This document shows positions 55,366-64,000 of a DNA stretch of 64,000 nt, piece by piece; positions within the stretch are counted from its first letter, which is position 1, and the number at the start of each line of letters is the position of its first letter. The notes under the pieces are model-generated. The model was not told the origin of the DNA. It ran no database searches and saw nothing but the letters and a program-made list of their open reading frames with translations. The stretch covers positions 124,001 to 188,000 of the forward strand of contig PVEQ01000005.1 in assembly GCA_002973575.1 (NCBI GenBank). The letters are read 5' to 3'. The DNA comes from Sediminibacterium magnilacihabitans (lineage in GTDB: Bacteria > Bacteroidota > Bacteroidia > Chitinophagales > Chitinophagaceae). The position numbers and the translations under genes are program-made.

Positions 55366-56550
55366 ATGATCTCAGTAACAGAAGCCAAAAAAAGAATAGC
55401 CGAAGCTTTTCATGCATTAGAGCCGGTAACCATGCACCTGGCAGATGCTGCCGGAAAAGTATTGGCAGAAGACCTGCACGCACCATTCGATATCCCCGCT
55501 TTTGCACAATCGGCCATGGATGGATATGCTTTTGCATTCCAGGACTGGCAACCGGGAAAGCCTCTCGGGATCGCAGGTGAAGTACCGGCAGGCAGTGGGA
55601 TTATCAAAAAGAAAATGCCGGGTAAAGCTTTCCGCATTTTTACCGGGGCGCCTGTTCCGGCAGGAACAGATACGGTGATCATGCAGGAGAAAACCAATGC
55701 CACGCATGATGCACTGACCTTGCAGGACGAACATATCCGTCACGGTGCCAACGTAAGACCGAAGGGCTCGGAAATAAAAGCAGGTGAAATTGCTATGAAA
55801 AAGAGCCACCTGCTTACGCCTGCATCCATCGGTTTTCTGGCAGGAATAGGAATAGAAAAAGCAACTGTTTATCCCAACCCGGAAATCAGCCTGATCGTTA
55901 CGGGTAACGAGTTGCAGGATCCGGGCAAACCCCTGCAATACGGACAGGTATATGAATCCAATTCTTATGCATTGGTTGCTGTATTGCAGTTTTTCGGTAT
56001 CGAAAGCATAAAAGTGTACAGGGCAAAAGATGATCTGAGAACGTTGAAGAATATGTTGCAGCAGGCGTTGGATGAGAGCGATATGGTTTTACTCACGGGT
56101 GGTGTAAGCGTAGGCAAATATGATTTTGTTACAGAAGCTGCGGCTGCATGCAAAGTAGAATCTCTTTTTCATAAAGTGAAACAAAAACCGGGAAAGCCTT
56201 TGTACTCAGGAATCAAAATGAATAAGCCTGTATTTGGTTTACCCGGCAACCCATCTTCGGTGCTTACCTGTTTTTATGAGTATGTACTCGATGCGATCAG
56301 TTTGCTCAATAAGCGCAACCTGTCGTTGCCAGTTGTTCACACACCCCTTGAGGGCGTTTATACTAAAACAAATGCATTGACTCATTTCCTGAAAGGATAT
56401 TATGATGGAAGTAAGGTGACGCTGTTGGATGCACAGGAGTCATACCGGATGCGTTCATTTGCAACAGCCAATTGTTTGATTAAAGTAGATGAAGAAACAG
56501 AGCGCTGCGAAGAAGGCAGCCTTGTTGAAATACATTTATTAACCTGCTGA
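55366..56550 (+). CDS. moeA: Molybdopterin molybdenumtransferase
   Basis: MoeA inserts molybdate into adenylylated molybdopterin. The 394-residue protein has the four-domain MoeA layout: APFDIPAFAQSAMDGYAF (about 39-56), FTGAPVPAGTDTVIMQEK (about 91-108), RPKGSEIKAGE, then the MogA-like domain with LLTGGVSVGKYDFVTEA (about 243-259) and FGLPGNPSSVLTCFYEYV. It lies 12 bases after moaA. Confidence 0.96.
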   Translation: MISVTEAKKRIAEAFHALEPVTMHLADAAGKVLAEDLHAPFDIPAFAQSAMDGYAFAFQDWQPGKPLGIAGEVPAGSGIIKKKMPGKAFRIFTGAPVPAGTDTVIMQEKTNATHDALTLQDEHIRHGANVRPKGSEIKAGEIAMKKSHLLTPASIGFLAGIGIEKATVYPNPEISLIVTGNELQDPGKPLQYGQVYESNSYALVAVLQFFGIESIKVYRAKDDLRTLKNMLQQALDESDMVLLTGGVSVGKYDFVTEAAAACKVESLFHKVKQKPGKPLYSGIKMNKPVFGLPGNPSSVLTCFYEYVLDAISLLNKRNLSLPVVHTPLEGVYTKTNALTHFLKGYYDGSKVTLLDAQESYRMRSFATANCLIKVDEETERCEEGSLVEIHLLTC

Positions 56551-56559
56551 TCTTTTAAG

Positions 56560-57297
56560 ATGGACCCAATGATCTTGTTTTATGTACTCTTGTTTGTAAT
56601 TGCCTTTCTGTATGCTTCGGTTGGGCATGGCGGCGCCAGTGGTTACCTGGCATTGATGGCGCTTTATGGCATCGCTCCCGATGTAATGAAGCCAACAGCG
56701 TTGATGCTGAATCTCTTTGTATCCCTTACTTCTTTTATACAGTTTTACAGGGGAGGCCATTTCAAATGGAACATCTTTCTGCCTTTGGCGGTAGCGTCTA
56801 TGCCGGCGGCATTTGTAGGCGGACTAATCACCATCAATGCCGTTACCTATAAAAAAATACTGGGTGTTTTATTGTTGATATCGGTTGCCCGTTTCCTGTT
56901 TTTCCAATATACCGGAAAGGTGGAATGCAAAAAGTCCAGCATTGGTTTGTCATTATTGATCGGCGCATCGCTTGGCTTTTTTTCAGGTTTGATAGGTATT
57001 GGCGGCGGTATTATTTTATCCCCCATTTTATTGCTCCTGCGGTGGACCGATATGAAACAGACAGCCGCTATCAGCGCTTTGTTTATTTTTGTTAATTCAA
57101 TAGCAGGACTGGTGGGTCAGATGACCAATGGAATACATTTCAATGGAGATATGTATTTGTATGTGGCCATTGCATTTGCAGGCGGTTTGTGCGGTGCATA
57201 TATTGGAGCGATGCGCATGACACAAATGGTGTTAAAATATACATTGGCCATGGTATTATGTATCGCATCCTATAAATTACTGGTTGAACATCATTGA
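56560..57297 (+). CDS. TauE/SafE-family anion exporter/permease
   Basis: The 245-residue membrane protein has about eight helices and the TauE/SafE repeats: FLYASVGHGGASGYLALMALYG (about 13-34) and LGFFSGLIGIGGGIILSPILLL (about 138-159). These are inverted repeats with conserved GxGGG-type motifs. Family members export sulfite or sulfoacetate or move other anions. Its position between moeA (nine bases) and moaD (four bases) is odd and suggests a link to sulfur or anion supply in cofactor synthesis. The substrate is unknown. Confidence 0.88.
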   Translation: MDPMILFYVLLFVIAFLYASVGHGGASGYLALMALYGIAPDVMKPTALMLNLFVSLTSFIQFYRGGHFKWNIFLPLAVASMPAAFVGGLITINAVTYKKILGVLLLISVARFLFFQYTGKVECKKSSIGLSLLIGASLGFFSGLIGIGGGIILSPILLLLRWTDMKQTAAISALFIFVNSIAGLVGQMTNGIHFNGDMYLYVAIAFAGGLCGAYIGAMRMTQMVLKYTLAMVLCIASYKLLVEHH

Positions 57298-57301
57298 TGG
57301 T

Positions 57302-57532
57302 ATGAAAACAAAAGTGCTTTTATTTGGACAGTTGGCGGAAGCGGCCGCGCCGGAAATGGAAATTTTCGATGTGCGGGATACAGACCAACTGGTGCAGGAA
57401 ATCAACAAGCGGTTCCCGGTATTAAGCAGTATGCATTACAGGATAGCGGTGAACAAAAATCTTATTACAGAAAATACAACCCTTACCAATGCAACAACAG
57501 TAGCATTGCTTCCTGCTTTTTCCGGTGGGTGA
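57302..57532 (+). CDS. moaD: Molybdopterin synthase sulfur carrier subunit
   Basis: The 76-residue ubiquitin-like protein starts at the ATG at 57302 (MKTKVLLFGQLAEAA) and ends in the required Gly-Gly (LLPAFSGG), which is thiolated to deliver sulfur to MoaE. Six more codons upstream are open but overlap tauE. No MoeB-like activating enzyme is seen in this window. Confidence 0.93.
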   Translation: MKTKVLLFGQLAEAAAPEMEIFDVRDTDQLVQEINKRFPVLSSMHYRIAVNKNLITENTTLTNATTVALLPAFSGG

Positions 57533-57552
57533 GTAATGGTTGCAATAAAAAT

Positions 57553-57999
57553 ATGAACGAGGTAAAGAAATATAAGAACCCCTTTTTGCGCGGAGCGATT
57601 GCTGCTTCGTTCATTGCGGAGAAAATACAGGGTCATCAAACCAAAACAGATATTGGCGCACACAGTATTTTCCTGGGACAGGTAAGGGCCGATGTGATCA
57701 ACGGAAAAAAAGTGGCAGCTATTGAATACAGTGCATACGAAGAAATGGCTATTGAAAAAATGCATGCAATACGGGAAGAAACATTTTCAAAATACGCCCT
57801 TACCTGCATGCATGTATGGCATAGCTTAGGCAATGTGCAGGCCGGTGAAATTTGTTTGTTTGTGTTCACTTCTGCGCCGCATAGGAAAGTAGCAACAGAT
57901 GCTTGCAGCGAACTGGTGGAGCGGATCAAAGCAGAATTACCCGTGTGGGGAAAAGAATTGTTTGAAGATGAGACCCATCAATGGAAAACGAATCAATGA
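57553..57999 (+). CDS. moaE: Molybdopterin synthase catalytic subunit
   Basis: MoaE adds two sulfurs, carried by MoaD, to precursor Z. The ATG at 57553 gives 148 residues. A GTG at 57529 overlapping the moaD stop is possible and would add eight residues. Motifs are [57 protein letters not shown] and the catalytic-lysine tail [15 protein letters not shown]. Its stop overlaps the next gene as ATGA. Confidence 0.93.
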   Translation: MNEVKKYKNPFLRGAIAASFIAEKIQGHQTKTDIGAHSIFLGQVRADVINGKKVAAIEYSAYEEMAIEKMHAIREETFSKYALTCMHVWHSLGNVQAGEICLFVFTSAPHRKVATDACSELVERIKAELPVWGKELFEDETHQWKTNQ

Positions 58000-58913
58000 C
58001 CATGGTAGATATCACTTCCAAATCGAACAGCCTGAGAGAAGCAGTGGCAGTAGCAGTATTGAAAGTATCTGATCTGTTAACGATCCATGCCGTACAAAAC
58101 AAAACAGTTCCCAAGGGCGATGTATTCGAATTTTCCAGGGCAGCCGGATTGCTGGCCATCAAACGAACCAGTGATGTGATTCCCGACTGCCATCCGCTGC
58201 CGGTAGAACACGCATCTATACAATACCAGGTAGAAGAACTGTCTATTATAATCAGGGTTGAAGTACGCACCATTTATAAAACAGGTGTTGAAGTAGAGGC
58301 GATGCATGGCGCTGCCATCACAGCATTGACCATGTACGATATGCTGAAGCCTATCGACAAAGGCATTGAAATAACCAACATTCACCTGGAGTCTAAAAAA
58401 GGCGGCAAAACCACCTTTAATGAAACACTCACCGATAGCCTGCGTTGCGCAGTGATCGTTTGTTCAGATGCAGTATCTGCTGGTTCGAAAGAAGACAGCA
58501 GCGGAAGAACGGTAGTAGAAAAATTACAACAACATCATTTGCAGGCATCCATATATGAAGTAATTCCCGATGAATTTGCGCTCATACAAGAGAAAGCGCA
58601 ACAGTTGGCATCAGAAGGTTATCACCTGGTACTTTTTACAGGCGGTACAGGATTGTCTCCCCGCGATGTTACACCCGATGCCATTCGCCCGTTACTCAGC
58701 AGGGAGATTCCCGGCATCATGGAAGCGGCGCGTAATTATGGCCAGCAAAGAACGCCTTATGCCATGCTTTCCAGGGGTGTGGCAGGATTCATTCAAAACA
58801 GCCTCGTTATTACATTGCCTGGTTCTACCAAAGGTGCAGCAGAAACAATGGATGCATTGTTCCCTTACGTATTACACCTGTTCCGGGTGGCCAAAGGAAT
58901 GCGCCACGCTTAA
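57981..58913 (+). CDS. Fused MoaC-MogA/MoaB enzyme
   Basis: This 310-residue protein joins two molybdenum cofactor enzymes. Residues about 8-150 are MoaC ([28 protein letters not shown], the [23 protein letters not shown] motif and a KKGGKT tail), which completes cyclic pyranopterin synthesis with MoaA. Residues about 155-310 are a MogA/MoaB-type adenylyltransferase domain ([69 protein letters not shown]). The start at 57981 overlaps moaE by 19 bases. The ATG at 57996, giving MTMVDITSK and a four-base ATGA overlap, is a good alternative. Confidence 0.93.
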   Translation: MENESMTMVDITSKSNSLREAVAVAVLKVSDLLTIHAVQNKTVPKGDVFEFSRAAGLLAIKRTSDVIPDCHPLPVEHASIQYQVEELSIIIRVEVRTIYKTGVEVEAMHGAAITALTMYDMLKPIDKGIEITNIHLESKKGGKTTFNETLTDSLRCAVIVCSDAVSAGSKEDSSGRTVVEKLQQHHLQASIYEVIPDEFALIQEKAQQLASEGYHLVLFTGGTGLSPRDVTPDAIRPLLSREIPGIMEAARNYGQQRTPYAMLSRGVAGFIQNSLVITLPGSTKGAAETMDALFPYVLHLFRVAKGMRHA

Positions 58914-58941
58914 CAGTTTGATAGCATTTGTCGGTAAAACG

Positions 58942-58976
58942 TTGCTTTAACAGGACGAACCTCATCTTTATGTTTG
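58942..58976 (+). promoter_or_regulatory. Promoter candidate for the DUF1800/DUF1501 pair
   Basis: TATGTTTG (58969-58976) is a full match to the Bacteroidota -7 box TAnnTTTG, with TTG at 58942-58944 at the -33 side, 24 bases apart, slightly long. The start of transcription would lie about 45 bases before the ATG at 59028. Confidence 0.48.
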
Positions 58977-59027
58977 TGATCCCATTAAACTTTCTCGCAC
59001 CCTTCGCATCAAACGAAAAAAGTTCGT

Positions 59028-60767
59028 ATGAATCTGAAACGGATGGCGAAGACTTTTGCGGTGGGAGCGGTAATGACTGTCTTGTCTGCTTTTGCTCAGA
59101 CGAGCCATTCTTCCGAACCGCGAATAAAAATGCCGTACAAAAAAACAGGCCTCGATTCCAGGCAGGCAGCGGCGCATCTGCTGAGCCGCTTCAGTTTCGG
59201 CGCAACACCCGGACAGGTAGATGAAGTGGTATCTATGGGACTTGATAAATGGCTGAAGCAACAATTGAATGCCGATCTCCCCGATGATGAAGTGAACAAA
59301 CGGCTGGAAGGATATAATACATTGGATCTTGATAATAGTACCATCGTCAATACCTACCTCAACCCGGGCCAGTTGATACGCGTGTTGATCATGCAGCACC
59401 TGATAGACAAAGACTCCTTACAATCGGCTGGCAGAAAAGAATACCAGGACAAGTTACATACGCTTATGGTACAGGCCGGATATAAGCCTATGCAGGATCT
59501 GCAACGGGAACTCATCAACCAGAAAATCATCCGTGCAGCTTATGGGCAGAACCAACTCAAAGAAGTGCTCACAGATTTCTGGTTCAATCATTTCAATGTA
59601 TCACTAACCAAGAACCAGTGTGAGCAGTATATACAAACGTATGAGCGGGATGCGATCCGCCCGAATGTACTGGGGAATTTTGAAACCATGCTGGTGGCTA
59701 CTGCCAAGCACCCTGCCATGCTGGAATACCTCGACAATGCATCGAGCGTAAGCAATAACAATGAATTGATTCGCAAGCAGGAGAACAATGTACAGCAACT
59801 CAGGAGCAAACTGCAGTTGCGTAAGATGAACAACAACGATACCACTGGTGAAGCCGGTATGCGCCTGATGGAGCAGGTGATGAATGCGCAGAAGAGACAG
59901 GGGTTGAATGAAAACTATGCGAGAGAGATCATGGAATTGCATACCCTGGGAGTAGACGGCGGATATACTCAAAAAGATGTGACGGAAGTGGCGCGTGCAC
60001 TTACAGGATGGGCTCCCGCACCGTTGTACAATAATGGTATTGCCAAAAAAATAATGGACATAGCGGGAGAAGAACGAATGAAGAAGCAGGGCTTTGTGCA
60101 TGAAGGTGATTTCTTATTTCGCGCCAACCGGCACGACCAGGGAGAGAAAACAATACTCGGCCGCCGGTTCCCGGCCAACGGCGGTTACCAGGAGGGTATG
60201 GAAGTACTGCACATGCTGGCTACACATCCTTCCACCGCTAAATTCATTGCTACCAAACTGGCTAACCGTTTTGTATGTGATACACCTGCTACCGCATTGG
60301 TGAACAGGATGGCAGATGCTTTTCTTCAAACGAATGGCAATATTAAAGCGGTATTGATTACGATGGTGAACAGTCCTGAGTTCTGGGACCAGAAAGCATT
60401 ACGAGAAAAAGTAAAATCTCCTTTTGAATTGGCTATCAGCGCCATTCGAGCTACCAACGCAGATATACAGCAGCCTTTTCAAATTTATGCATGGTGTATG
60501 AAAATGGGACAACGTTTCTATTTCTACCAGGCGCCCACCGGTTTTCCCGATAAGGCCGGATATTGGATCAATACCGGCTCTCTGCTGAACCGGATGAATT
60601 TTGGTCTTGCTTTCGCTACAGAAAAAATTCCTGGCGTTAAACTAAACCTGGCTGCGCTGAATAAAAAGAACAACAATTTCACATTGGCCTATGCGGCTGG
60701 TAATAATGCCATGATATCGCAGGTAACAGGTATTCTCATCGGGTCGCCGGAATTCCAGCGGAAATAA
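59028..60767 (+). CDS. Exported DUF1800 family protein
   Basis: The 579-residue protein has a signal peptide (about 1-23, ending SAFAQ) and the DUF1800 pattern: AAHLLSRFSFGATPGQVDEVVSMGLDKWLKQQL (about 48-80), LTDFWFNHFNV, NENYAREIMELHTLGVDGGYTQKDVTEVARALTGW (about 300-335), LANRFVCDTP and a C-terminal FPDKAGYW segment. The biochemical function is unknown. Such genes are nearly always next to a DUF1501 gene, as here, 26 bases upstream. Confidence 0.92.
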   Translation: MNLKRMAKTFAVGAVMTVLSAFAQTSHSSEPRIKMPYKKTGLDSRQAAAHLLSRFSFGATPGQVDEVVSMGLDKWLKQQLNADLPDDEVNKRLEGYNTLDLDNSTIVNTYLNPGQLIRVLIMQHLIDKDSLQSAGRKEYQDKLHTLMVQAGYKPMQDLQRELINQKIIRAAYGQNQLKEVLTDFWFNHFNVSLTKNQCEQYIQTYERDAIRPNVLGNFETMLVATAKHPAMLEYLDNASSVSNNNELIRKQENNVQQLRSKLQLRKMNNNDTTGEAGMRLMEQVMNAQKRQGLNENYAREIMELHTLGVDGGYTQKDVTEVARALTGWAPAPLYNNGIAKKIMDIAGEERMKKQGFVHEGDFLFRANRHDQGEKTILGRRFPANGGYQEGMEVLHMLATHPSTAKFIATKLANRFVCDTPATALVNRMADAFLQTNGNIKAVLITMVNSPEFWDQKALREKVKSPFELAISAIRATNADIQQPFQIYAWCMKMGQRFYFYQAPTGFPDKAGYWINTGSLLNRMNFGLAFATEKIPGVKLNLAALNKKNNNFTLAYAAGNNAMISQVTGILIGSPEFQRK

Positions 60768-60793
60768 CACCATCACATTATAAAGCATATTCT

Positions 60794-62053
60794 ATGATCA
60801 ACAGGAGAGCATTCATGAAATCGGGCGCCCTGGCGCTTTTTGCAGCGGGCTTCGGTGGTGTGCCAGGCTTTGTGGCACGTGCCGCTGATAACAGGAAGAT
60901 ATGGACGCCTTATAAAAAAAATAAAGTGCTGGTCTGTATTTTCCAACGGGGAGCAATGGACGGACTGATGGCAGTAAGTCCGTATGCAGATCCCAACCTC
61001 AAATTATTGCGCCCCTCTCTCTTTATGAGTCCTGCTAAAACCGAAGGCAGCATGACGGATCTCGACGGACGTTTTGCACTGCATCCTTCATTGAATAGTT
61101 TGCATCCTTTTTTCGCCGAGGGGCGCATGGCAATTGTGCATGGAGTAGGCAGTCCGAATAATACGCGCAGCCATTTCGATGCACAGGATTATATGGAAAG
61201 CGGAACACCCTTCAACAAAGGAACGGCGAGTGGCTGGCTGAACAGGGCAGTGGGTTTAACGGGACATGATGCTACCCCCTTCCGTGCTGTGAGTCTTACA
61301 AGCGCTTTGCCCAGAAGTTTTTATGGAGATAATGAAGCGTTGGCCATCAACAACCTGCAGGATTTCGCCATACAGATGAGGGGCACCCCGGTAGCAACAC
61401 ATGCGGTAGCTCAATCTTTTGAACAATTGTACGACCAGACTTCCAGCGAAATATTGAACAAGGCAGGCAAAGAAAGTTTCGATGCCATGAAGATGCTGAA
61501 CGTGAACAATATCAGGAATTACCAACCCGCACAAGGTGTGATGTATCCTGCATCGCCATTAGGAAATGCATTGAAACAGATTGCCATATTGATCAAGATG
61601 GATGTGGGCATGGAAGTGGCTTTTGCCGAAAGCGGCGGATGGGATACACATTATAACCAGGGTACGGCCATTGGTGCATTGGCAAATAACCTGCGAGATT
61701 TCAGTAACAGTATTGCTGCATTCTGGCAAGACCTGGCCGCTTACCAGGATGAAGTAACGCTGATGACCATGACCGAGTTTGGAAGAACGGCATACCAGAA
61801 CGGCACCGGAGGCACAGACCATGGCAGGGCAAGTTGCCTGTTTGTATTGGGTAATGATGTAGCAGGCGGAAAAGTGTACAACAACATCAAATCATTGGCC
61901 AAGGCCGATCTCGAAGATGGCCGCGACCTGCCGGTGAGTATCGATTTCAGGTCGGTGTTCAGCGCGGTGGCCAACGGTCATCTTAAGATCAACGACGATA
62001 AGACTTTGTTTCCTGAGTGGGGAGGAAAAGAGCTGAATTTAATGAAAGCGTAA
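60794..62053 (+). CDS. Exported DUF1501 family protein with Tat-type signal
   Basis: The 419-residue protein starts with a Tat-like leader (RRAFMKSGALALFAAGFGG) and matches DUF1501, a family related to sulfatases and alkaline phosphatases: LVCIFQRGAMDGLMAVSPY (about 46-64), VHGVGSPNNTRSHFDAQDYME (about 115-135) and TMTEFGRTAYQNGTGGTDHGRASCLFVLG (about 320-348). The TDHG motif resembles metal-binding residues of that superfamily. Substrate unknown. It is cotranscribed with the DUF1800 gene. Confidence 0.92.
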   Translation: MINRRAFMKSGALALFAAGFGGVPGFVARAADNRKIWTPYKKNKVLVCIFQRGAMDGLMAVSPYADPNLKLLRPSLFMSPAKTEGSMTDLDGRFALHPSLNSLHPFFAEGRMAIVHGVGSPNNTRSHFDAQDYMESGTPFNKGTASGWLNRAVGLTGHDATPFRAVSLTSALPRSFYGDNEALAINNLQDFAIQMRGTPVATHAVAQSFEQLYDQTSSEILNKAGKESFDAMKMLNVNNIRNYQPAQGVMYPASPLGNALKQIAILIKMDVGMEVAFAESGGWDTHYNQGTAIGALANNLRDFSNSIAAFWQDLAAYQDEVTLMTMTEFGRTAYQNGTGGTDHGRASCLFVLGNDVAGGKVYNNIKSLAKADLEDGRDLPVSIDFRSVFSAVANGHLKINDDKTLFPEWGGKELNLMKA

Positions 62054-62101
62054 ATTAATTGCTCAATGGCTCAATGAAATGTCATCTAAACGTTCATTCA
62101 T

Positions 62102-62183
62102 ACGTCATCCCGAGCGAAGCCGAGGGATCTCATCGAATGCTCAAGCAGATCCTTCGACTCACTTCGTTCGCTCAGGATGACGT
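62102..62183. repeat. Dispersed hairpin element, copy 2, between converging genes
   Basis: ACGTCATCCCGAGCGAA (62102-62118) pairs with TTCGCTCAGGATGACGT (62167-62183) with a single mismatch that allows a G-T pair. The GAGGGATCTCAT core is shared with copy 1 at 26148-26239. It sits between the DUF1501 gene and the GH3 gene, which converge. Confidence 0.85.
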
Positions 62184-62210
62184 TTTATTGAGTCATTGGG
62201 GCATTTGCAA

Positions 62211-64000
62211 TTATGGCAGCAGTTCGAATTCGGTTTCTTTTACTTCTTGTGAATTGGTGCCGATGAAGAGTTTGAATTTTCCCGGTTCGGAAGCGTATTT
62301 CATGTTGGTGTTGTAAAATTTCAAATCGGCTGCGCCGATGGTGAATGAAATGGTTTTTGATTCACCTGCTTTCAGGAATATTTTTTGAAAGCCTTTCAAT
62401 TCTTTTACGGGCCTTGTTACAGAAGCCACTACATCGTGAAGGTATAACTGCGCCGTTTCTTCTCCATCGTATTTGCCAGTGTTGCTGATGGTTACAGTAG
62501 CAGTAAGCTTTTCTGAAGGTTTGATGCTTGTTTTATTCAAACTGATGGCGCTGTAATTGAAATGGGTATAGCTCAGTCCGTAACCAAAAGGATACAATGG
62601 CGTGTTGGGTACGTCGAGGTATTGTGTGGTATATTTTTGCCCTTCACTGAAAGGCCTGCCCGTGCTTTTAGCGTTGTAATAAATGGGTATCTGCCCAACA
62701 CTTCTTGGGAAAGTCATGGTCAATTTTCCAGAAGGGTTGTATTTGCCAAAAAGAACATCTGCAATCGCATTGCCGGCTTTCATGCCTGCAAACCAGGTCT
62801 CTACTATTGCGTTCAAGTGGGCATCTTCCCACTGTAATGTCAGCGGACGGCCGTTCATGAGCACCAATACGATGGGTTTGCCGGTTGCTTTTAACGCTTG
62901 TAGCAATACCTGCTGGTTTTCGGGTAAGCTGATATCGCTTCTGCTGGCAGCCTCACCGCTCATCAGCGCAGATTCTCCCAGGAATACAACAGCTACATCT
63001 GCTTTATTGGTATGCTCAACGGCTTCTTCGATCAGCTCTTTTACACTGCGGCTATCTGCTGTAATAGCGGCTCCATGCGGGTTTAATTTTTTCACCAGTA
63101 CAGGGTCATCGATAAGGTTTGCGCCTTTGGCATAGCTGAAATTGTTTTGCGGGTATTGTGCTGTAAGCGCATCCCAAAAGCTGGTGGCTTTTTTCCAGTC
63201 ACCAGCGCCACTCCAGCAACCGATGAGGTTACGCTGATCTTTTACAAGCGGACCAATGAATGCAATACGCTGTTGGTTGTTCAAAGGAAGGATATTGTCC
63301 TGGTTCTTCAACAACACAATACTTTTTGTAGCGGCTGTTCTGGCCAGTTCCATTTTTTCTGAAGACATGATCTCTTTTGCTGCGCGCTCTTCACTTACTC
63401 CCCGATAAGGGTCATTGAACAACCCGAGTTTGTATTTCGCTTCCAGCACACGCCTGCAAGCCTGGTCTATATAATGCACATCCAGTTTTTTGTCCGTCAC
63501 CAGTTTTTTTAACCGGTTGAGAAATATTTCACTCACCATATCCATATCAGAGCCGGCCATCAGCGCCAACTTACCCACTTGTGCTTCATCACCCAATCCA
63601 TGGTTCATCAATTCCAAAATCGCAGTATAATCTGTAGCCACCAAACCCTTGAAACCCCATTGCTTGCGTAACACATCTGTGAGTAACCATTGATTGGCAG
63701 TGGCAGGAATTCCGTTGATATCGTTAAAAGAACTCATTACCGATCCGGCGCCGGCATCGATAGCGGCTTTGTAAGGAGGGAGGTACATTTCAAACATTTT
63801 TCGCTCACTCATGTCCACCGTATTGTAATCTCTTCCTGCCTCCGCAGCGCCATAGAGTGCGAAATGTTTTACACAGGCCATTAGGGCATCTTGTTTCGTG
63901 AGATCATCCCCCTGGTATCCTATCACCATTGCTTTTGCAATCTGAGATCCCAACCATGTGTCTTCACCGCTGCCTTCTGCAACCCGTCCCCAGCGTGGGT
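62211..64000 (-). CDS. GH3-family beta-glucosidase, N-terminus beyond window
   Basis: The frame is open to the right edge, so the 5' end is missing; the visible part is about 596 residues. Near the edge it reads PRWGRVAEGSGEDTWLGSQIA, typical of the BglX branch, in a frame with no stop; the TTG at 63953 is internal, not a start. The nucleophile aspartate lies in GLVATDYTA, and the acid/base region reads VFLGESALMSGEAASRSDI. A C-terminal fibronectin-III-like domain (SEKLTATVTISNTGKYDGEETAQLYLHD) follows. It would hydrolyse beta-glucosides in the periplasm or outside. It converges with the DUF1501 gene. Confidence 0.95.
   Translation of the reverse strand, partial: PRWGRVAEGSGEDTWLGSQIAKAMVIGYQGDDLTKQDALMACVKHFALYGAAEAGRDYNTVDMSERKMFEMYLPPYKAAIDAGAGSVMSSFNDINGIPATANQWLLTDVLRKQWGFKGLVATDYTAILELMNHGLGDEAQVGKLALMAGSDMDMVSEIFLNRLKKLVTDKKLDVHYIDQACRRVLEAKYKLGLFNDPYRGVSEERAAKEIMSSEKMELARTAATKSIVLLKNQDNILPLNNQQRIAFIGPLVKDQRNLIGCWSGAGDWKKATSFWDALTAQYPQNNFSYAKGANLIDDPVLVKKLNPHGAAITADSRSVKELIEEAVEHTNKADVAVVFLGESALMSGEAASRSDISLPENQQVLLQALKATGKPIVLVLMNGRPLTLQWEDAHLNAIVETWFAGMKAGNAIADVLFGKYNPSGKLTMTFPRSVGQIPIYYNAKSTGRPFSEGQKYTTQYLDVPNTPLYPFGYGLSYTHFNYSAISLNKTSIKPSEKLTATVTISNTGKYDGEETAQLYLHDVVASVTRPVKELKGFQKIFLKAGESKTISFTIGAADLKFYNTNMKYASEPGKFKLFIGTNSQEVKETEFELLP

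Overview
This window looks like chromosome from a Bacteroidota bacterium, most likely of the family Chitinophagaceae. The evidence is a SusC/SusD pair, a very large secreted protein built of Ig-like and PKD-like repeats, several TAnnTTTG-type promoter boxes, a TlpA/DUF4369-type lipoprotein, a DUF1800/DUF1501 pair and a mixed GC content in the mid-forties. The family assignment is inference. I see no rRNA, tRNA, prophage, insertion sequence or CRISPR array, and no gap between genes exceeds about 250 bases.

Layout. (1) 1-9061, minus strand: one uninterrupted reading frame of at least 3020 codons that runs off the left edge. It has a signal peptide, an N-terminal non-repeat domain of about 215 residues and a long alternating array of two Ig/PKD-like units locked to a 522-base period. 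(2) 9305-16488, plus: an MMPL/RND exporter, then a SusC/SusD pair closed by a strong terminator. (3) 16618-26140: TlpA-like lipoprotein, GatB, a double-PDZ protein, AlaRS, a LytM peptidase, two small proteins, MnmD and an AlkA-type glycosylase. (4) 26247-30704: PEP carboxylase, then an ECF sigma / membrane protein / CpxP-like operon. (5) 30701-37371, minus: the cell-shape operon mreB-mreC-mreD-mrdA-rodA with a metallo-beta-lactamase-fold hydrolase coupled to its end. (6) 37459-42393: PurD and two divergent peptide transporters (POT and OPT).

(7) 42399-58913 is the functional centre: a complete nitrate assimilation island. A Crp/Fnr regulator with an N-terminal cysteine cluster and a uroporphyrinogen-III methyltransferase (siroheme branch) read left. 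Nitrite reductase NirB and NirD, a NarK/NNP transporter, a single-chain nitrate reductase carrying its own FAD/NAD and BFD-type [2Fe-2S] domains, and an unusual protein joining a nitrite/sulfite-reductase-like scaffold to a C-terminal rubredoxin read right. Two TGTA-N6-TACA boxes lie in the divergent promoter region, 74 bases apart. Directly after come the molybdenum cofactor genes: mobA and a SelW-like CxxC protein on the minus strand, then moaA-moeA-tauE-moaD-moaE-moaC/mogA on the plus strand. The island therefore supplies transport, both reductases, siroheme precursor, bis-MGD cofactor and a likely regulator. No MoeB-like MoaD adenylyltransferase is visible.

(8) 59028-64000: a DUF1800/DUF1501 exported pair and the 3' part of a GH3 beta-glucosidase that runs off the right edge.

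The points most worth follow-up are the NiR/SiR-like rubredoxin protein, the cysteine-rich regulator with its paired operator candidates, and the giant repeat protein, which is easy to miss because it has no stop codon inside the window.
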